64,000 bases of DNA from Flavobacterium quisquiliarum (GTDB lineage: Bacteria; Bacteroidota; Bacteroidia; Flavobacteriales; Flavobacteriaceae), in the NCBI RefSeq assembly GCF_019308285.1, contig NZ_WWEM01000037.1:213709-277708 (forward strand), read 5' to 3'. Positions 1-9,612 of this stretch are shown in pieces. Both the position numbers and the translations under genes were made by a program. The notes below the pieces were generated by a model that had not been told where the DNA came from, did not search any database, and saw nothing but the letters and a program-made list of their open reading frames with translations. Every line of letters begins with the position of its first letter. Within the stretch, counting starts at the first letter, position 1.

Positions 1-1002
1 ATCAATATCAGTATTCACCAAACCAACACCAGTCGATTTATTCTGGTTAGTATAGATAGACAAGGTATTATGGTCGTCTATTAAATAATCCATTCCAATT
101 TTGTACAAATAGGATTCATCGTCATTGACAATGTCTAATCTTTGAGTAAGGCTTTGGTCCAATTTTTTGATAAAACCATCATTAAAATATTTTCCAGAGT
201 TATTACCTGCGTTTCCAAAAAAGTTCACTTTTCCGGTTTTGTAATTTAAATCTAGAGATTGGTTAAATTTAGCCGTTTCTCCAAAAGTGATACCGCCGCT
301 GTATGTTCCATTAAAACCAGTATTAGCATTTTTATGCAAAATAATATTAATGATTCCAGACATTCCTTCCGGATTGTATTTGGCACTTGGATTGGTAATC
401 AGCTCAATTTTTTTGATTGAGGTTGACGGAATTTGTTTCAATAATTGAGCAGGATCAATATTAGATGGACGTCCGTCAATTAATACACGAACATTGTCGT
501 TGCCGCGAAGCGAAAGTTTTCCGTCCTGATCCACATTTACAGAAGGAATATTGTTCATAATATCGGATGCAGAAGCGCCAGCGGTGGTTAAATCTTTACC
601 AACGGTTACTACTTTTCTATCGATTTTTTGTTCGATTGTAGAACGTTCTGCCACAATATTCACGCCTTTAAGCTGTGTTGCTTCTTCTTCAAGAGCAATA
701 TTTAAGGTTGCATTTTTTTTGTTTTCGCTTAAAAGAACAGAACCAATATATTTTCTAAATCCAATATATTGAATTTCTATGGTATAACTTTTTAAAGCAA
801 TATTTTTAAATGAAAAATCTCCATTATCGTCTGTATTTACTCCAGAAACGACTTTTCCATTTTCTTTAAGAGAAACAGTAGCATAAGAAATCGGCATGCT
901 GTTTGACTTTTCTGTAATTTTTCCAGAAACGGTTCCCGTATTCTGAGCTTGTGCTGTCGCGATTACCCCCAATAACGCGAACAGAAAGAATTTTAATTTC
1001 AT
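1..1002 (-). CDS. TonB-dependent receptor with carboxypeptidase-like N-terminal domain (3' end cut by window)
   Basis: The reading frame is open from an ATG at 1002 to the window edge, giving 334 residues of the N-terminal part. It begins with a signal peptide ending near AQAQ (residue 20). A CarboxypepD_reg-like beta-sandwich follows (about 22-105), then a TonB plug domain with the motif VLIDGRPSNIDP near residue 160 and the start of an outer-membrane barrel. The motif 'INIILHKNANTGFNG' at the end of the plug is typical of the 'outer membrane beta-barrel family' receptors of Bacteroidota. Such receptors import a ligand across the outer membrane using TonB energy. The substrate cannot be told. 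It is transcribed divergently from argS. Confidence 0.88.
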   Translation of the reverse strand, partial: MKLKFFLFALLGVIATAQAQNTGTVSGKITEKSNSMPISYATVSLKENGKVVSGVNTDDNGDFSFKNIALKSYTIEIQYIGFRKYIGSVLLSENKKNATLNIALEEEATQLKGVNIVAERSTIEQKIDRKVVTVGKDLTTAGASASDIMNNIPSVNVDQDGKLSLRGNDNVRVLIDGRPSNIDPAQLLKQIPSTSIKKIELITNPSAKYNPEGMSGIINIILHKNANTGFNGTYSGGITFGETAKFNQSLDLNYKTGKVNFFGNAGNNSGKYFNDGFIKKLDQSLTQRLDIVNDDESYLYKIGMDYLIDDHNTLSIYTNQNKSTGVGLVNTDID

Positions 1003-1326
1003 GATTTTCTTATTGATTGTTTTGATTTGATTGATGATGATTGTGTTAGTTACTTTTTATTTTTTTTTCTTGCTTCAATAAAAAATTGATGTCTCTATTA
1101 AGACTCTCATGTGTTTGTTATGTTACAATAAAATGTAAAAAAAAATATAAAAACTTTCTCTCTGCTTGTTTTATAAGAGATTAGGCTTTTTGTTTTTTGA
1201 TAATTTTAACAATTAAAAATTCCACTTTTTTGCCAAATTCAGATTGTTTTCTTGAATTTAATATGTTTTTGATTTTCTCTAATTGATGAATAAGCAGTAT
1301 CTTTGCTCACTTTAAAATAAGTTTAC
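1003..1326. other. Intergenic region between divergent receptor and argS
   Basis: This very A+T-rich spacer of 324 bp holds the leader of the minus-strand receptor and the argS promoter at its right end. No hairpin with a T-run, no open reading frame of interest and no RNA gene were seen. Confidence 0.6.
1298..1305 (+). promoter_or_regulatory. Candidate -7 element of argS promoter
   Basis: The octamer TATCTTTG fits the Flavobacterium -7 consensus TANNTTTG and lies 21 bp before the argS ATG. A correctly spaced TTG (-33) is not obvious, so this is a partial match. Confidence 0.5.
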
Positions 1327-3105
1327 ATGTCATTAGCACAAATTCTAACACCTTCTATACAACAAGCAATACAGGCATTATTTGATGTTACTGTTGAAAA
1401 AATCGAGTTTCAGACTACCAGAAAAGAGTTTGAAGGCGATATTACAATGGTAATTTTTCCATTGTTAAAAGTGATAAAAAGCAATCCAGCAGAATTAGGA
1501 AACAAAATAGGAAACTATTTAGTAGAGAATGTTTCGGAGGTAGCACGCTTTAATGTAGTATCTGGTTTCTTGAATATTGTAATTTCGGATAGTTATTATG
1601 TCAATTTCTTTAACGAAATAAGAGACGGTAAACAATTTGGCTTTGTTCAGCCAAATCCTGCTGAAAAAGCAGTAATGGTAGAATATTCTTCTCCAAACAC
1701 CAATAAACCTTTGCATTTAGGACACGTTCGTAATAATTTATTAGGATATTCTGTAGCAGAGATTTTAAAAGCTTCAGGTAAAAAAGTGTATAAGACACAA
1801 ATCATAAACGATAGAGGAATTCATATCTGTAAATCAATGCTGGCTTGGGAGAAATTCGGAGACGGAGAAACTCCTGAAACTTCTGGTTTAAAAGGAGATA
1901 AATTGGTTGGTAAATACTATGTAGAGTTTGATAAAGCTTACAAAAACGAAATTAACGGTTTAATTGAAACTGGTAAAACAGAAGAAGAAGCTAAAAAACA
2001 AGCGCCGATTATTATAGAAGCGCAGGATATGCTGAAAAAATGGGAAGCCGGAGACGAAAAAGTAATTGCACTTTGGAAAAAAATGAACCAATGGGTTTAT
2101 GATGGTTTTGCTACAACATACACCAATCTTGGAGTTGATTTTGACAGATATTATTACGAAAGCAATACGTACCTATTAGGAAAAGATGTTGTTCAGGTAG
2201 GTTTAGATAGAGGGGTTTTCGAAAAAGATCCTGACGGTTCTGTTTGGATTGATTTAACTGATGAAGGTCTTGATCGTAAAATCGTTTTACGTTCTGATGG
2301 AACTGCGGTTTACATGACACAAGATATTGGAACTGCAATTCAACGTGTAAAAGATATGCCGGATGTTGGAGGTATGGTTTACACCGTTGGAAATGAACAG
2401 GATTATCACTTTAAAGTGTTGTTCTTAATTCTTAAAAAATTAGGTTTTGACTGGGCTTCAAGTTTATATCATTTGTCATACGGAATGGTAGATTTGCCTT
2501 CTGGAAAAATGAAAAGCCGTGAAGGAACTGTTGTAGACGCAGATGATTTAATGCAGGATATGACAGACACTGCGAAACAAATCTCTGAAGATTTAGGAAA
2601 ACTAGACAGCTATTCTGACGACGAAAAAGCAAAATTATATAAGACGATTGGTTTAGGAGCTTTAAAATATTACATTTTAAAAGTAGATCCTAAAAAGCGT
2701 ATCTTATTTAATCCAGAAGAATCTGTTGATTTTGCTGGAAATACAGGTCCATTTATTCAATATACGTATGCCAGAATTCAGTCAATAATTCGTAAAGCCG
2801 ATTTTGATTTTTCTGCTAAAATTGAAATTGAAGAACTTCACGAAAAAGAAAAAGAATTGGTAAAACAAATCGAGCTTTTCCCAGAAGTAATTCAGAATGC
2901 GGCACAAAATCACAGCCCAGCTTTGATTGCTAATTATACGTACGATTTGGTAAAAGAGTATAACTCATTTTATCAATCGGTACATATTTTAGGTGAAGTT
3001 GATTTGACTAAAAAAATATTCAGAGTACAGCTTTCTCAAAAAGTAGCCGAAGTTATAAAATCTGCATTCCAGTTATTAGGAATTGCAGTTCCCGAGAGAA
3101 TGTAA
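1327..3105 (+). CDS. argS: Arginyl-tRNA synthetase
   Basis: This 592-residue class I aminoacyl-tRNA synthetase charges tRNA-Arg in the cytoplasm. The sequence shows an N-terminal Arg-tRNA-synthetase domain (about 1-90) with the 'FEGDIT' signature and the HIGH-type motif HLGH at residues 130-133 after 'SSPNTNKPL'. A KMSK-equivalent 'GKMKSREGT' follows, then a C-terminal anticodon-binding DALR domain with 'NTGPFIQYTYARI'. Length matches the family. The gene is single, has a -7-like promoter 21 bp upstream of its ATG and ends at a strong hairpin terminator. Confidence 0.98.
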   Translation: MSLAQILTPSIQQAIQALFDVTVEKIEFQTTRKEFEGDITMVIFPLLKVIKSNPAELGNKIGNYLVENVSEVARFNVVSGFLNIVISDSYYVNFFNEIRDGKQFGFVQPNPAEKAVMVEYSSPNTNKPLHLGHVRNNLLGYSVAEILKASGKKVYKTQIINDRGIHICKSMLAWEKFGDGETPETSGLKGDKLVGKYYVEFDKAYKNEINGLIETGKTEEEAKKQAPIIIEAQDMLKKWEAGDEKVIALWKKMNQWVYDGFATTYTNLGVDFDRYYYESNTYLLGKDVVQVGLDRGVFEKDPDGSVWIDLTDEGLDRKIVLRSDGTAVYMTQDIGTAIQRVKDMPDVGGMVYTVGNEQDYHFKVLFLILKKLGFDWASSLYHLSYGMVDLPSGKMKSREGTVVDADDLMQDMTDTAKQISEDLGKLDSYSDDEKAKLYKTIGLGALKYYILKVDPKKRILFNPEESVDFAGNTGPFIQYTYARIQSIIRKADFDFSAKIEIEELHEKEKELVKQIELFPEVIQNAAQNHSPALIANYTYDLVKEYNSFYQSVHILGEVDLTKKIFRVQLSQKVAEVIKSAFQLLGIAVPERM

Positions 3106-3128
3106 TCTCATTAAAACCAATATATAAG

Positions 3129-3161
3129 AGCCTGACAGTTTTGAAATTGTCAGGCTTTTTT
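3129..3161 (+). terminator. argS terminator
   Basis: AGCCTGACA (3129-3137) pairs perfectly with TGTCAGGCT (3148-3156) and is followed by a T-run, giving a classic intrinsic terminator 24 bp after the argS stop. Confidence 0.9.
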
Positions 3162-3487
3162 GTTTTTAGAAATTACCTCTAAAAGATTGAGAAGTATCAA
3201 TATAAGACATATTTTAGTTCTAAGACTTTTTTTTGTAGGAAACTACATTTGTTTTGTTTAGGTTTGTCTAAGAATTCTGAAAACAATATACCACTCCTAA
3301 AAAATATTGTAAAGTATATTTCTTCCAATTTTGATGTTTTAGTCATTCATTCTCGAAACTATTTCAAAATTGATAATAGCTATCTTCTTTAAGTAATACT
3401 ATCAGCTGAAAATATCTTCCTTATATTCATTTTTAACTATTTTGAATTAGTACCCTGTTTAGTCTAAAATGGTAAGGGATTAAGAAG

Positions 3488-3518
3488 CCGTCTAAAATTT
3501 ATTTAGACGGTTTTTTTT
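3488..3518 (+). terminator. Orphan hairpin terminator
   Basis: CCGTCTAAA (3488-3496) pairs with TTTAGACGG (3502-3510) and is followed by eight T residues. Nothing that looks like a gene ends upstream after the argS terminator. The stem resembles the one that follows susD at 8508, which also carries a (A)CCGT...ACGG core. Confidence 0.65.
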
Positions 3519-3702
3519 CATCTTTTAAGTTGCAGGAAATTGACTCGTGAAAAATTATGGGAATGTTAAACGATTTTTCGTTTTTGTTACTTTTTCTTCT
3601 CATTTTAACTTATTTGTAAGTTATTTATTTCTTTTTTATAATTTATCTTTAATTTTTGTAGTATAAATATTTCAAATAATAATGTTAAAGTATATAAAAA
3701 TC

Positions 3703-3733
3703 TTGTTAAAATTATTTTAAATTTTTAAGTTCG
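3703..3733 (+). promoter_or_regulatory. Candidate susC promoter
   Basis: A TTG (3703-3705) is separated by 20 bp from TAAGTTCG (3726-3733), one mismatch from the Flavobacterium TANNTTTG -7 element. It lies 27 bp before the susC start. Confidence 0.5.
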
Positions 3734-3760
3734 CCCTTAATAACTCAAAACAAAAAAATA

Positions 3761-6700
3761 ATGAAACAAAACTTAAAAAGATTGATTGTACTTTTTTTTG
3801 TACTTGGAATGCAATTGTCATTTGCACAAGTGAAAAAAATAGTAGGTACGGTTTCTGGTACGACAGGACCTATTCCAGGCGTGAATGTGATTGTTAAAGG
3901 AACGGCTAATGGCGTTCAAACTGATTTTGATGGAAAATATTCTATTAATGCAAAAGAAGGAGATGTATTAGTTTTTTCTTTTGTTGGAATGGAAAATTCT
4001 GTTGTTAAAATTGGAAATTCAAATACAATAAATGTATCAATGCAAGACGGCGTTAATTTAAATGAAGTTGTTGTGGTTGGTTATGGTACTACAACAAATA
4101 AATCATTTACAGGAACATTTAAGCAGATCAAAGCTGATGTTTTAGAACGTAAAAATGTAACAAATGTATCTCAGGCTCTAGCAGGAGAAATTGCAGGAGT
4201 TCGAGTAATTAATACTTCTGGACAGCCGGGAAAAGATGCAACTATTCGTATACGTGGAATAGGAACAGTAAACGCTAGTGCTGATCCTCTATATGTTGTC
4301 GATGGAGTTCCGTTTAGTGGTAATATTAGCTCGATTAATTTTTCTGATATTGAATCTACAACCGTTTTAAAAGATGCTTCAGCTACAGCTATTTATGGTT
4401 CCAGAGGTGCTAATGGAGTTATTATTATTAATACTAAGTCTGGTAAGTCTAGCAAATCTTACATTCAGGTGGAAACAAAAATTGGTAATAATATTTCATT
4501 AATTCCAAGATATAGTGTTATTAAATCTGCAGATGAGTATATAGCATTAGGTTGGGAAGGTTTATATAATCAAGGAGTTATAACAAAGAAAGCTGATCCT
4601 GTTGCTTATGCAAATCAAAATTTGTTTAATGCGACTGTTGGTGTAAATCCTGCTTATAATTCTTGGAATGTTGCTAATGGCGGCGAGTTGATTGATCCTG
4701 TTACCAGAACAGTTAGATCAGGTGTAACAAAAAAATACACTCCAGAAAATTGGGAAGATTATGCTTTCCAAGCTTCTCTAAGATCAGAAACTAACTTAAC
4801 TATGGGTGGAGGAGAAGGAAAAACAAATTATTATTCATCTTTCGGCTATCTTGAAGATAAAGGATATTCAATAAATTCTGATTTTAAGCGTTTGTCAACT
4901 CGTTTAAATGTTAATCATCAAATCAGGACTTGGTTAAAAGGGTCTGTGAATATGGGATACACTTATTCTAAATCTAATAATAACGGACAAACATCTGACT
5001 CCAATAGTGTATTTTGGTTTGTTGACAATATGGCGCCAATTTATCCACTTTTCCAAAGAGATTCAAAAGGTAATATTTTACAGGATCCAATCTATGGAGG
5101 AGGGTTATATGATTATGGACAAAACAGAAGATTTGGCTCTTTGACTAATGCTATTTCTGATGCATACAAGACAGTTGATAGGACAGGTCGTCATGAACTT
5201 AATCTTAATGTTTCTTTTGATTTACAATTTACAAAGGGATTAAACTTAGAAACTAGAGTAGGGTCTCAGTATTTTAATTCATCTCGTGATTTAAAAGGTG
5301 ACTCATTTTATGGCTCTTCAGCACAACAAAATGGAAGTCTTGATAAAACTAAAAACGAAAGATTGTCCTATAATATTTTAAATCTATTACGTTTTAAAAA
5401 AGATATTGGATCTCATTCAATTGAAGCTTTAGTGGCTCATGAAAGTAATAAATTTAGTCAAGCATATATGTATGCATCTGGACATAATTTGTTTGATCCT
5501 AATGGTTTAGAATTAAATAATGCTGTAGTGTCTTCTCCATCATCTTCATATACATATGGGTTCTCTTTAGAAAGTTATTTCAGTCAATTAAATTACAATT
5601 ATAAAGATACCTATTTTCTATCAGGTACAGTGAGACGAGATGGTAGCTCTAAATTTATAAATAATAAATGGGGAACATTTGGTTCTGTTGGAGCTTCATG
5701 GGTAATTTCGAATGAATCATTTATGCAAAATCAAAAGATATTTAGTTCATTGAAATTAAAAACAAGTTATGGTGTCACAGGAGAACAAGGTGTGACTGAC
5801 TCGAATGGAAATTTAGATTATTATCCTGGGGTTGATAAATATTCTATTAATAATTTAAATGATGATGTTTCGCTAGCATTTTTAACAAAAGGAAATCCAG
5901 ATTTAACTTGGGAAAAATCAAAACAATTTCAGGTGGGTGTTGAATTTAGTTTAGGAAGTTATATAGATGCTACAATAGATTATTATTCGAAGAACACTTC
6001 TAATTTACTTTTTGACCGAAGAGTAGGACCATCTTTAGGGTATGCAATTATGAAGGTTAATGATGGACAATTGTTAAATAGTGGTTTGGAGTTTGATGTT
6101 ACTGCTCATTTATTAAAAGGGAAAAATTATTTTGTTGATTTTAATGTCAATGGAGAGTTGCCGAAAAATGAAATGTTAAAAATGCCAATTGATCCTGCCA
6201 CAGGACAAGAAAAGATTATTGATATAGCAACTATATATGGAAGAGCTGATGGGCATTCTCTTTATGATTTCTATGTTCCAGAATATGTAGGTGTAGATTC
6301 TCAAACAGGGGTTGCTCAATGGAAAGCATATTATTATGATGCAAATGGTAATGGACAATTAGATGGTACAGAAACTTACATTAAATCCTTGTATGAGTGG
6401 CAAAAACAAAATCCTGATAAAGTAGGAAATGTTGTGGAAACTATAACGACTACTTATGCTAACGCAGCTAATAAATTTATTGGTAAATCTTCTATTCCTA
6501 AAGTAAGAGGGGCATTTACCTTGAGTACAAAATATAAAGCTTTTAGCTTGAGTACACAGTTTTTGTATAGCTTAGGGGGGTACGCTTATGATTCCGCTTA
6601 TCAATCTCTAATGCACAATGGCTACATTGGTTCTAACAACTGGAGTACAGATATTAAAAATAGATGGCAGAATCCTGGAGATATTACCGATGTACCTCGC

Positions 6701-6985
6701 TTGTCTAATACTTCTGATATTAGCGCTAATGGAACATCTTCACGTTTTGTTACTAAGGCAAATTACTTGTCGCTAAATAATATTAGACTTGGATATTCTT
6801 TACCAAAGGAGTTTCTTCATACTATTAGTATGAACTCATTAGATATTTATGCTTCTGGTGATAATTTAATGTTATTTTCTGCTAGAAAAGGATTTAATCC
6901 TGCAGGTGCTCTTTCTGGACAATCAAGTACTTACACATATGCCCCAATGTCAACTATTTCATTAGGAGTTAAAGCTAATTTTTAA
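3761..6985 (+). CDS. SusC/RagA-family TonB-linked outer-membrane transporter
   Basis: This 1074-residue protein has a signal peptide ending at SFAQ (residue 23), a CarboxypepD_reg-like domain (about 26-105) and a TonB-box-like 'LNEVVVVGYG'. A plug domain with the SusC hallmarks 'IRIRGIGT' and 'PLYVVDGVPF' follows, then a long 22-strand-type barrel ending in an aromatic residue (GVKANF). SusC proteins form the barrel of a pedal-bin transporter whose lid is the SusD lipoprotein encoded 18 bp downstream. Substrates of such pairs are usually oligosaccharides or peptides. No glycoside hydrolase, peptidase, sigma/anti-sigma pair or hybrid regulator lies beside it, so the substrate cannot be inferred. 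Confidence 0.95.
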   Translation: MKQNLKRLIVLFFVLGMQLSFAQVKKIVGTVSGTTGPIPGVNVIVKGTANGVQTDFDGKYSINAKEGDVLVFSFVGMENSVVKIGNSNTINVSMQDGVNLNEVVVVGYGTTTNKSFTGTFKQIKADVLERKNVTNVSQALAGEIAGVRVINTSGQPGKDATIRIRGIGTVNASADPLYVVDGVPFSGNISSINFSDIESTTVLKDASATAIYGSRGANGVIIINTKSGKSSKSYIQVETKIGNNISLIPRYSVIKSADEYIALGWEGLYNQGVITKKADPVAYANQNLFNATVGVNPAYNSWNVANGGELIDPVTRTVRSGVTKKYTPENWEDYAFQASLRSETNLTMGGGEGKTNYYSSFGYLEDKGYSINSDFKRLSTRLNVNHQIRTWLKGSVNMGYTYSKSNNNGQTSDSNSVFWFVDNMAPIYPLFQRDSKGNILQDPIYGGGLYDYGQNRRFGSLTNAISDAYKTVDRTGRHELNLNVSFDLQFTKGLNLETRVGSQYFNSSRDLKGDSFYGSSAQQNGSLDKTKNERLSYNILNLLRFKKDIGSHSIEALVAHESNKFSQAYMYASGHNLFDPNGLELNNAVVSSPSSSYTYGFSLESYFSQLNYNYKDTYFLSGTVRRDGSSKFINNKWGTFGSVGASWVISNESFMQNQKIFSSLKLKTSYGVTGEQGVTDSNGNLDYYPGVDKYSINNLNDDVSLAFLTKGNPDLTWEKSKQFQVGVEFSLGSYIDATIDYYSKNTSNLLFDRRVGPSLGYAIMKVNDGQLLNSGLEFDVTAHLLKGKNYFVDFNVNGELPKNEMLKMPIDPATGQEKIIDIATIYGRADGHSLYDFYVPEYVGVDSQTGVAQWKAYYYDANGNGQLDGTETYIKSLYEWQKQNPDKVGNVVETITTTYANAANKFIGKSSIPKVRGAFTLSTKYKAFSLSTQFLYSLGGYAYDSAYQSLMHNGYIGSNNWSTDIKNRWQNPGDITDVPRLSNTSDISANGTSSRFVTKANYLSLNNIRLGYSLPKEFLHTISMNSLDIYASGDNLMLFSARKGFNPAGALSGQSSTYTYAPMSTISLGVKANF

Positions 6986-7003
6986 TTATAAAATGCAAAA
7001 AAA

Positions 7004-8485
7004 ATGAAGAATTTAAATTTAATATTAGGGGTAATTACTGTATTTACATTCTTTGGGTGTAGCAGTGATTTTCTTGAAAGCCAGCCAACAGAGGTTGTTA
7101 CAGATAGTAAAATAGCAGAAATAGTAAAGATTAAACCTGAGGCATTAAACGCAATTCTATCAGGGATTTATACTACAATGTATACTCCAGGAATGGGAGG
7201 TACTACCAGTCACGATGATTTTGGACAAAAAGGCTTTGATATCTATACTGACATGTTATGTTCAGATATGGTTTTAGCAGGAACTAATTATGGTTATTAT
7301 ACTGCAATTGTAAGATATCAATCAACTGTAAACTTTACAGACCTTAACAATTATAAACCATGGAGATATTATTACAGAGTGATTTTTTCGGCAAATCAAA
7401 TTATTGAAGCTTTTGGAGGAAACGATGTAATTCCAGAAAATGAAGAAGGAAAACATATTCTAGGACAAGCTAAAGCATTAAGAGCTTATGGATATTTTTA
7501 TTTAGCACAGTTATTTCAAAAAGGGTATAATGCTGATGAATTAATACTTCCAATTTATACAGATACAAAAGTACCTAATCAACCCAAAAGTGCGGCCTCA
7601 AAAGTTTATGATTTAATCATAAAAGATTTGACAGATTCTATTAGTTTATTAGAAACATATAATAGAGATAATAAAAGCAGTATTAATAAAGCTGTTGCTC
7701 AGGGATTGTTAGCTTATACATATGGTGCTCAAGGAAACTATCAGAAAGTTAGAGATATTACATCAGATATTATTGCTCAAAATAATTTTCCTCTAACAAC
7801 AGAAAATCAATTAGTTGCTAAGTTGGATGGAACAGGTAAACTTACTAATCCTGAATCTGGATTTAACAATGTTGCTACACCAAGCTGGATGTGGGGAGTT
7901 GATTTAACAACAGCTACAGATTTGGATTTAATATCGTGGTGGGGACAAATTGATTATTATACTTATAGTTATGCTTACGCAGGAGATCCTAAAACTATGG
8001 ATAGTGGACTTCAAAGTAAAATTACAGCTTCTGATATTAGAAAAGGGCAATTCAATTCAACGGGTCGACCTTTAGGTAAATTTTTTGACACAAATAGGGT
8101 GCCAGGAGGACAAAGAATTATTACCACGGATTATGTATATATGAGGATAGAAGAAATGTATCTTTTAAATGCTGAGGCTAAAGCAATGCTTGGTGATGAT
8201 TTAGGGGCAAAAACTATTTTAAAACAGTTGTTTGCAATTAGGAAAGTAGACTCTGCATATTTAGATGCATTGTCGGGAACAGCACTTCAGAAAGAGATTT
8301 ATCTTCAAACCCGAATAGAATTTTGGGGTGAAGGAAAAAGCTATTTAGCAATGAAGCGTAATAAAGCTACAACTACAAGGGGATCTAATCACTTATTCAT
8401 GGCAGGAGAAAGTTTCCAATATGATGATCCTAGATTGACATTTGTAATTCCTCAAGCTGAGGTTTTAAATAATCCAGTTTTATAG
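7004..8485 (+). CDS. SusD/RagB-family surface nutrient-binding lipoprotein
   Basis: The 493-residue product carries a lipoprotein signal peptide with the lipidated cysteine at residue 19 (FFGC), followed by 'SSDFLESQPT', the usual SusD start. The N-terminal TPR-rich region contains 'GQAKALRAYGYFYLAQLF', a SusD signature, and the C-terminal part contains 'RIEEMYLLNAEAKAMLGD' and 'RIEFWGEGKSYLAMKR'. It is the ligand-binding lid of the SusC transporter encoded just upstream and is clearly co-transcribed with it. A hairpin terminator closes the two-gene unit. Confidence 0.95.
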   Translation: MKNLNLILGVITVFTFFGCSSDFLESQPTEVVTDSKIAEIVKIKPEALNAILSGIYTTMYTPGMGGTTSHDDFGQKGFDIYTDMLCSDMVLAGTNYGYYTAIVRYQSTVNFTDLNNYKPWRYYYRVIFSANQIIEAFGGNDVIPENEEGKHILGQAKALRAYGYFYLAQLFQKGYNADELILPIYTDTKVPNQPKSAASKVYDLIIKDLTDSISLLETYNRDNKSSINKAVAQGLLAYTYGAQGNYQKVRDITSDIIAQNNFPLTTENQLVAKLDGTGKLTNPESGFNNVATPSWMWGVDLTTATDLDLISWWGQIDYYTYSYAYAGDPKTMDSGLQSKITASDIRKGQFNSTGRPLGKFFDTNRVPGGQRIITTDYVYMRIEEMYLLNAEAKAMLGDDLGAKTILKQLFAIRKVDSAYLDALSGTALQKEIYLQTRIEFWGEGKSYLAMKRNKATTTRGSNHLFMAGESFQYDDPRLTFVIPQAEVLNNPVL

Positions 8486-8507
8486 TAATAAAGTTCTTAA
8501 ATTGAGA

Positions 8508-8543
8508 AAACCGTTTGAAATTAATTTTCAGACGGTTTTTTTT
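8508..8543 (+). terminator. susCD terminator
   Basis: An ACCGTTTGAAA arm pairs with TTTCAGACGGT (one G-T pair) and is followed by a run of T, about 25 bp after the susD stop. Confidence 0.8.
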
Positions 8544-8630
8544 AGTTTATGTAAGCTCTTAAATGAATACTTTTTGTTGAATTTAGATATTTTGTATTGT
8601 AAAAGATGGTAAAGCAATAAACTCAAAAAA

Positions 8631-8666
8631 AAAGGCCGGAAGTCTCAAAACTTCCGGCCTTTTTAT
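8631..8666 (-). terminator. Strong hairpin terminator, probably bidirectional
   Basis: AAAGGCCGGAAGT (8631-8643) pairs perfectly with ACTTCCGGCCTTT (8650-8662). It is flanked by A-runs and T-runs, so it can stop transcription from either side. It serves the DUF6607 gene on the minus strand. Confidence 0.9.
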
Positions 8667-8681
8667 AACAACTAATTCTAA

Positions 8682-9584
8682 TTACTTAACAAATTTGTCA
8701 ATGATTTTATCTGTTTCTGCTTTTGCAGTGTCTGGTTTTAAATCAAACAATAAAGAGTAAAGTGCTTTTCTGTCTACTTTAGCTTCTAAGTTTAAGTCTT
8801 TATGTCTGTCAAAAAGAGTCTGCCATTTATCGCGAACGTTTTTCCAAAGCGCATTGTTTGCTGCCCACCATTTTTGTCCAGCGATACATTTAGAATCATC
8901 TACTTTAGTATAAACGTCAAATCCTTTTTCTTGTGCTAACAAAACATCGTTTCCAGCATCGTCACGAACCAATTTGTCGTTATCTTGCTCATGATTCCAT
9001 CCTGTAGCTGTGATTTCGTGAATGTTTCTTCTTTTTAAAACATTGTAATCGTTACGTTTTGTCTGCTCTCTTCTAGGAAGTGGAGCATCTGCAACGTTTG
9101 CCCAGTAATCTTTTCCGTCAACATGTACCCAAGTTGAAGAACCTTCATATCTTGGACTATCATCTACTTGATATACTTTTTGAGTCCACTGTCCTTTAAC
9201 CGCTTTTTTGTCTAATTTTTTGTATTTCCAAGAATTTCCTTTGTCAAAAGAATATAAGTCTGTGTTTTCGTATAGCCAGTCTTGTCTCCAGTGTTTGATA
9301 ATCATATCAGGGCTTACAATAAGCAAATGCTGCATCACAATTTTGTTAGGAGTATCTTCTAATAATTGTACCCATTCCAAAGCCGACTCGTGTTTTGTCT
9401 CAGATGGTTTGTAAGTAAGAGAGTCTTTTGGGTATGAGAATGTTTCGGTGAAATTAAATTTCACTTCATAACAACCGCACATTGATTTAATAGACTTAAT
9501 ATCTTGTTGTTTCTTGTCCTGACTAAAACCAAGACTGCATGTTAAAGCCAAAGCGGCTGACATTAAAAGACTTTTGGAAATCAT
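8682..9584 (-). CDS. DUF6607 family exported protein of heme-uptake locus
   Basis: The 300-residue protein starts with a signal peptide ending near LGFSQ (residue 22). It then has the features I recall for the DUF6607 family of Bacteroidota: 'IKSMCGCYEVKFNFTETFSYPKDS', 'QHLLIV', 'KHWRQDWLYEN', 'GQWTQKVYQVDDSPRYEG', 'LPRREQTKRNDYNVLKRRN' in this order (here split for length). No enzyme motif is recognised. It is transcribed divergently from a TonB receptor and a HmuY-like lipoprotein through mirror-image promoters, which suggests a role in heme or iron acquisition. That role is an inference from context only. Confidence 0.8.
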   Translation of the reverse strand: MISKSLLMSAALALTCSLGFSQDKKQQDIKSIKSMCGCYEVKFNFTETFSYPKDSLTYKPSETKHESALEWVQLLEDTPNKIVMQHLLIVSPDMIIKHWRQDWLYENTDLYSFDKGNSWKYKKLDKKAVKGQWTQKVYQVDDSPRYEGSSTWVHVDGKDYWANVADAPLPRREQTKRNDYNVLKRRNIHEITATGWNHEQDNDKLVRDDAGNDVLLAQEKGFDVYTKVDDSKCIAGQKWWAANNALWKNVRDKWQTLFDRHKDLNLEAKVDRKALYSLLFDLKPDTAKAETDKIIDKFVK

Positions 9585-9612
9585 AACTTATTGTTTTGTT
9601 TTTAAATTTTTT

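Larger units (their letters stand above)
3162..3760. other. Gene-free spacer upstream of susC, with an orphan terminator
   Basis: About 600 bp of A+T-rich DNA lie between the argS terminator and susC. No open frame worth calling was found. A second terminator-like hairpin sits at 3488-3518 although no gene ends before it. The susC promoter is at the right end. The stretch may be the remains of a lost gene. Confidence 0.5.

Noticed and set aside
551..772. Plus-strand open frame of 73 codons
   Set aside because: It lies antisense to the TonB receptor at 1-1002, whose frame has clear signal peptide and plug motifs. The plus-strand product has no recognisable feature.
8486..8681. Possible small gene between susD and the DUF6607 gene
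   Set aside because: The 196-bp spacer is fully explained by two terminators facing each other. No start codon with a useful frame was seen.
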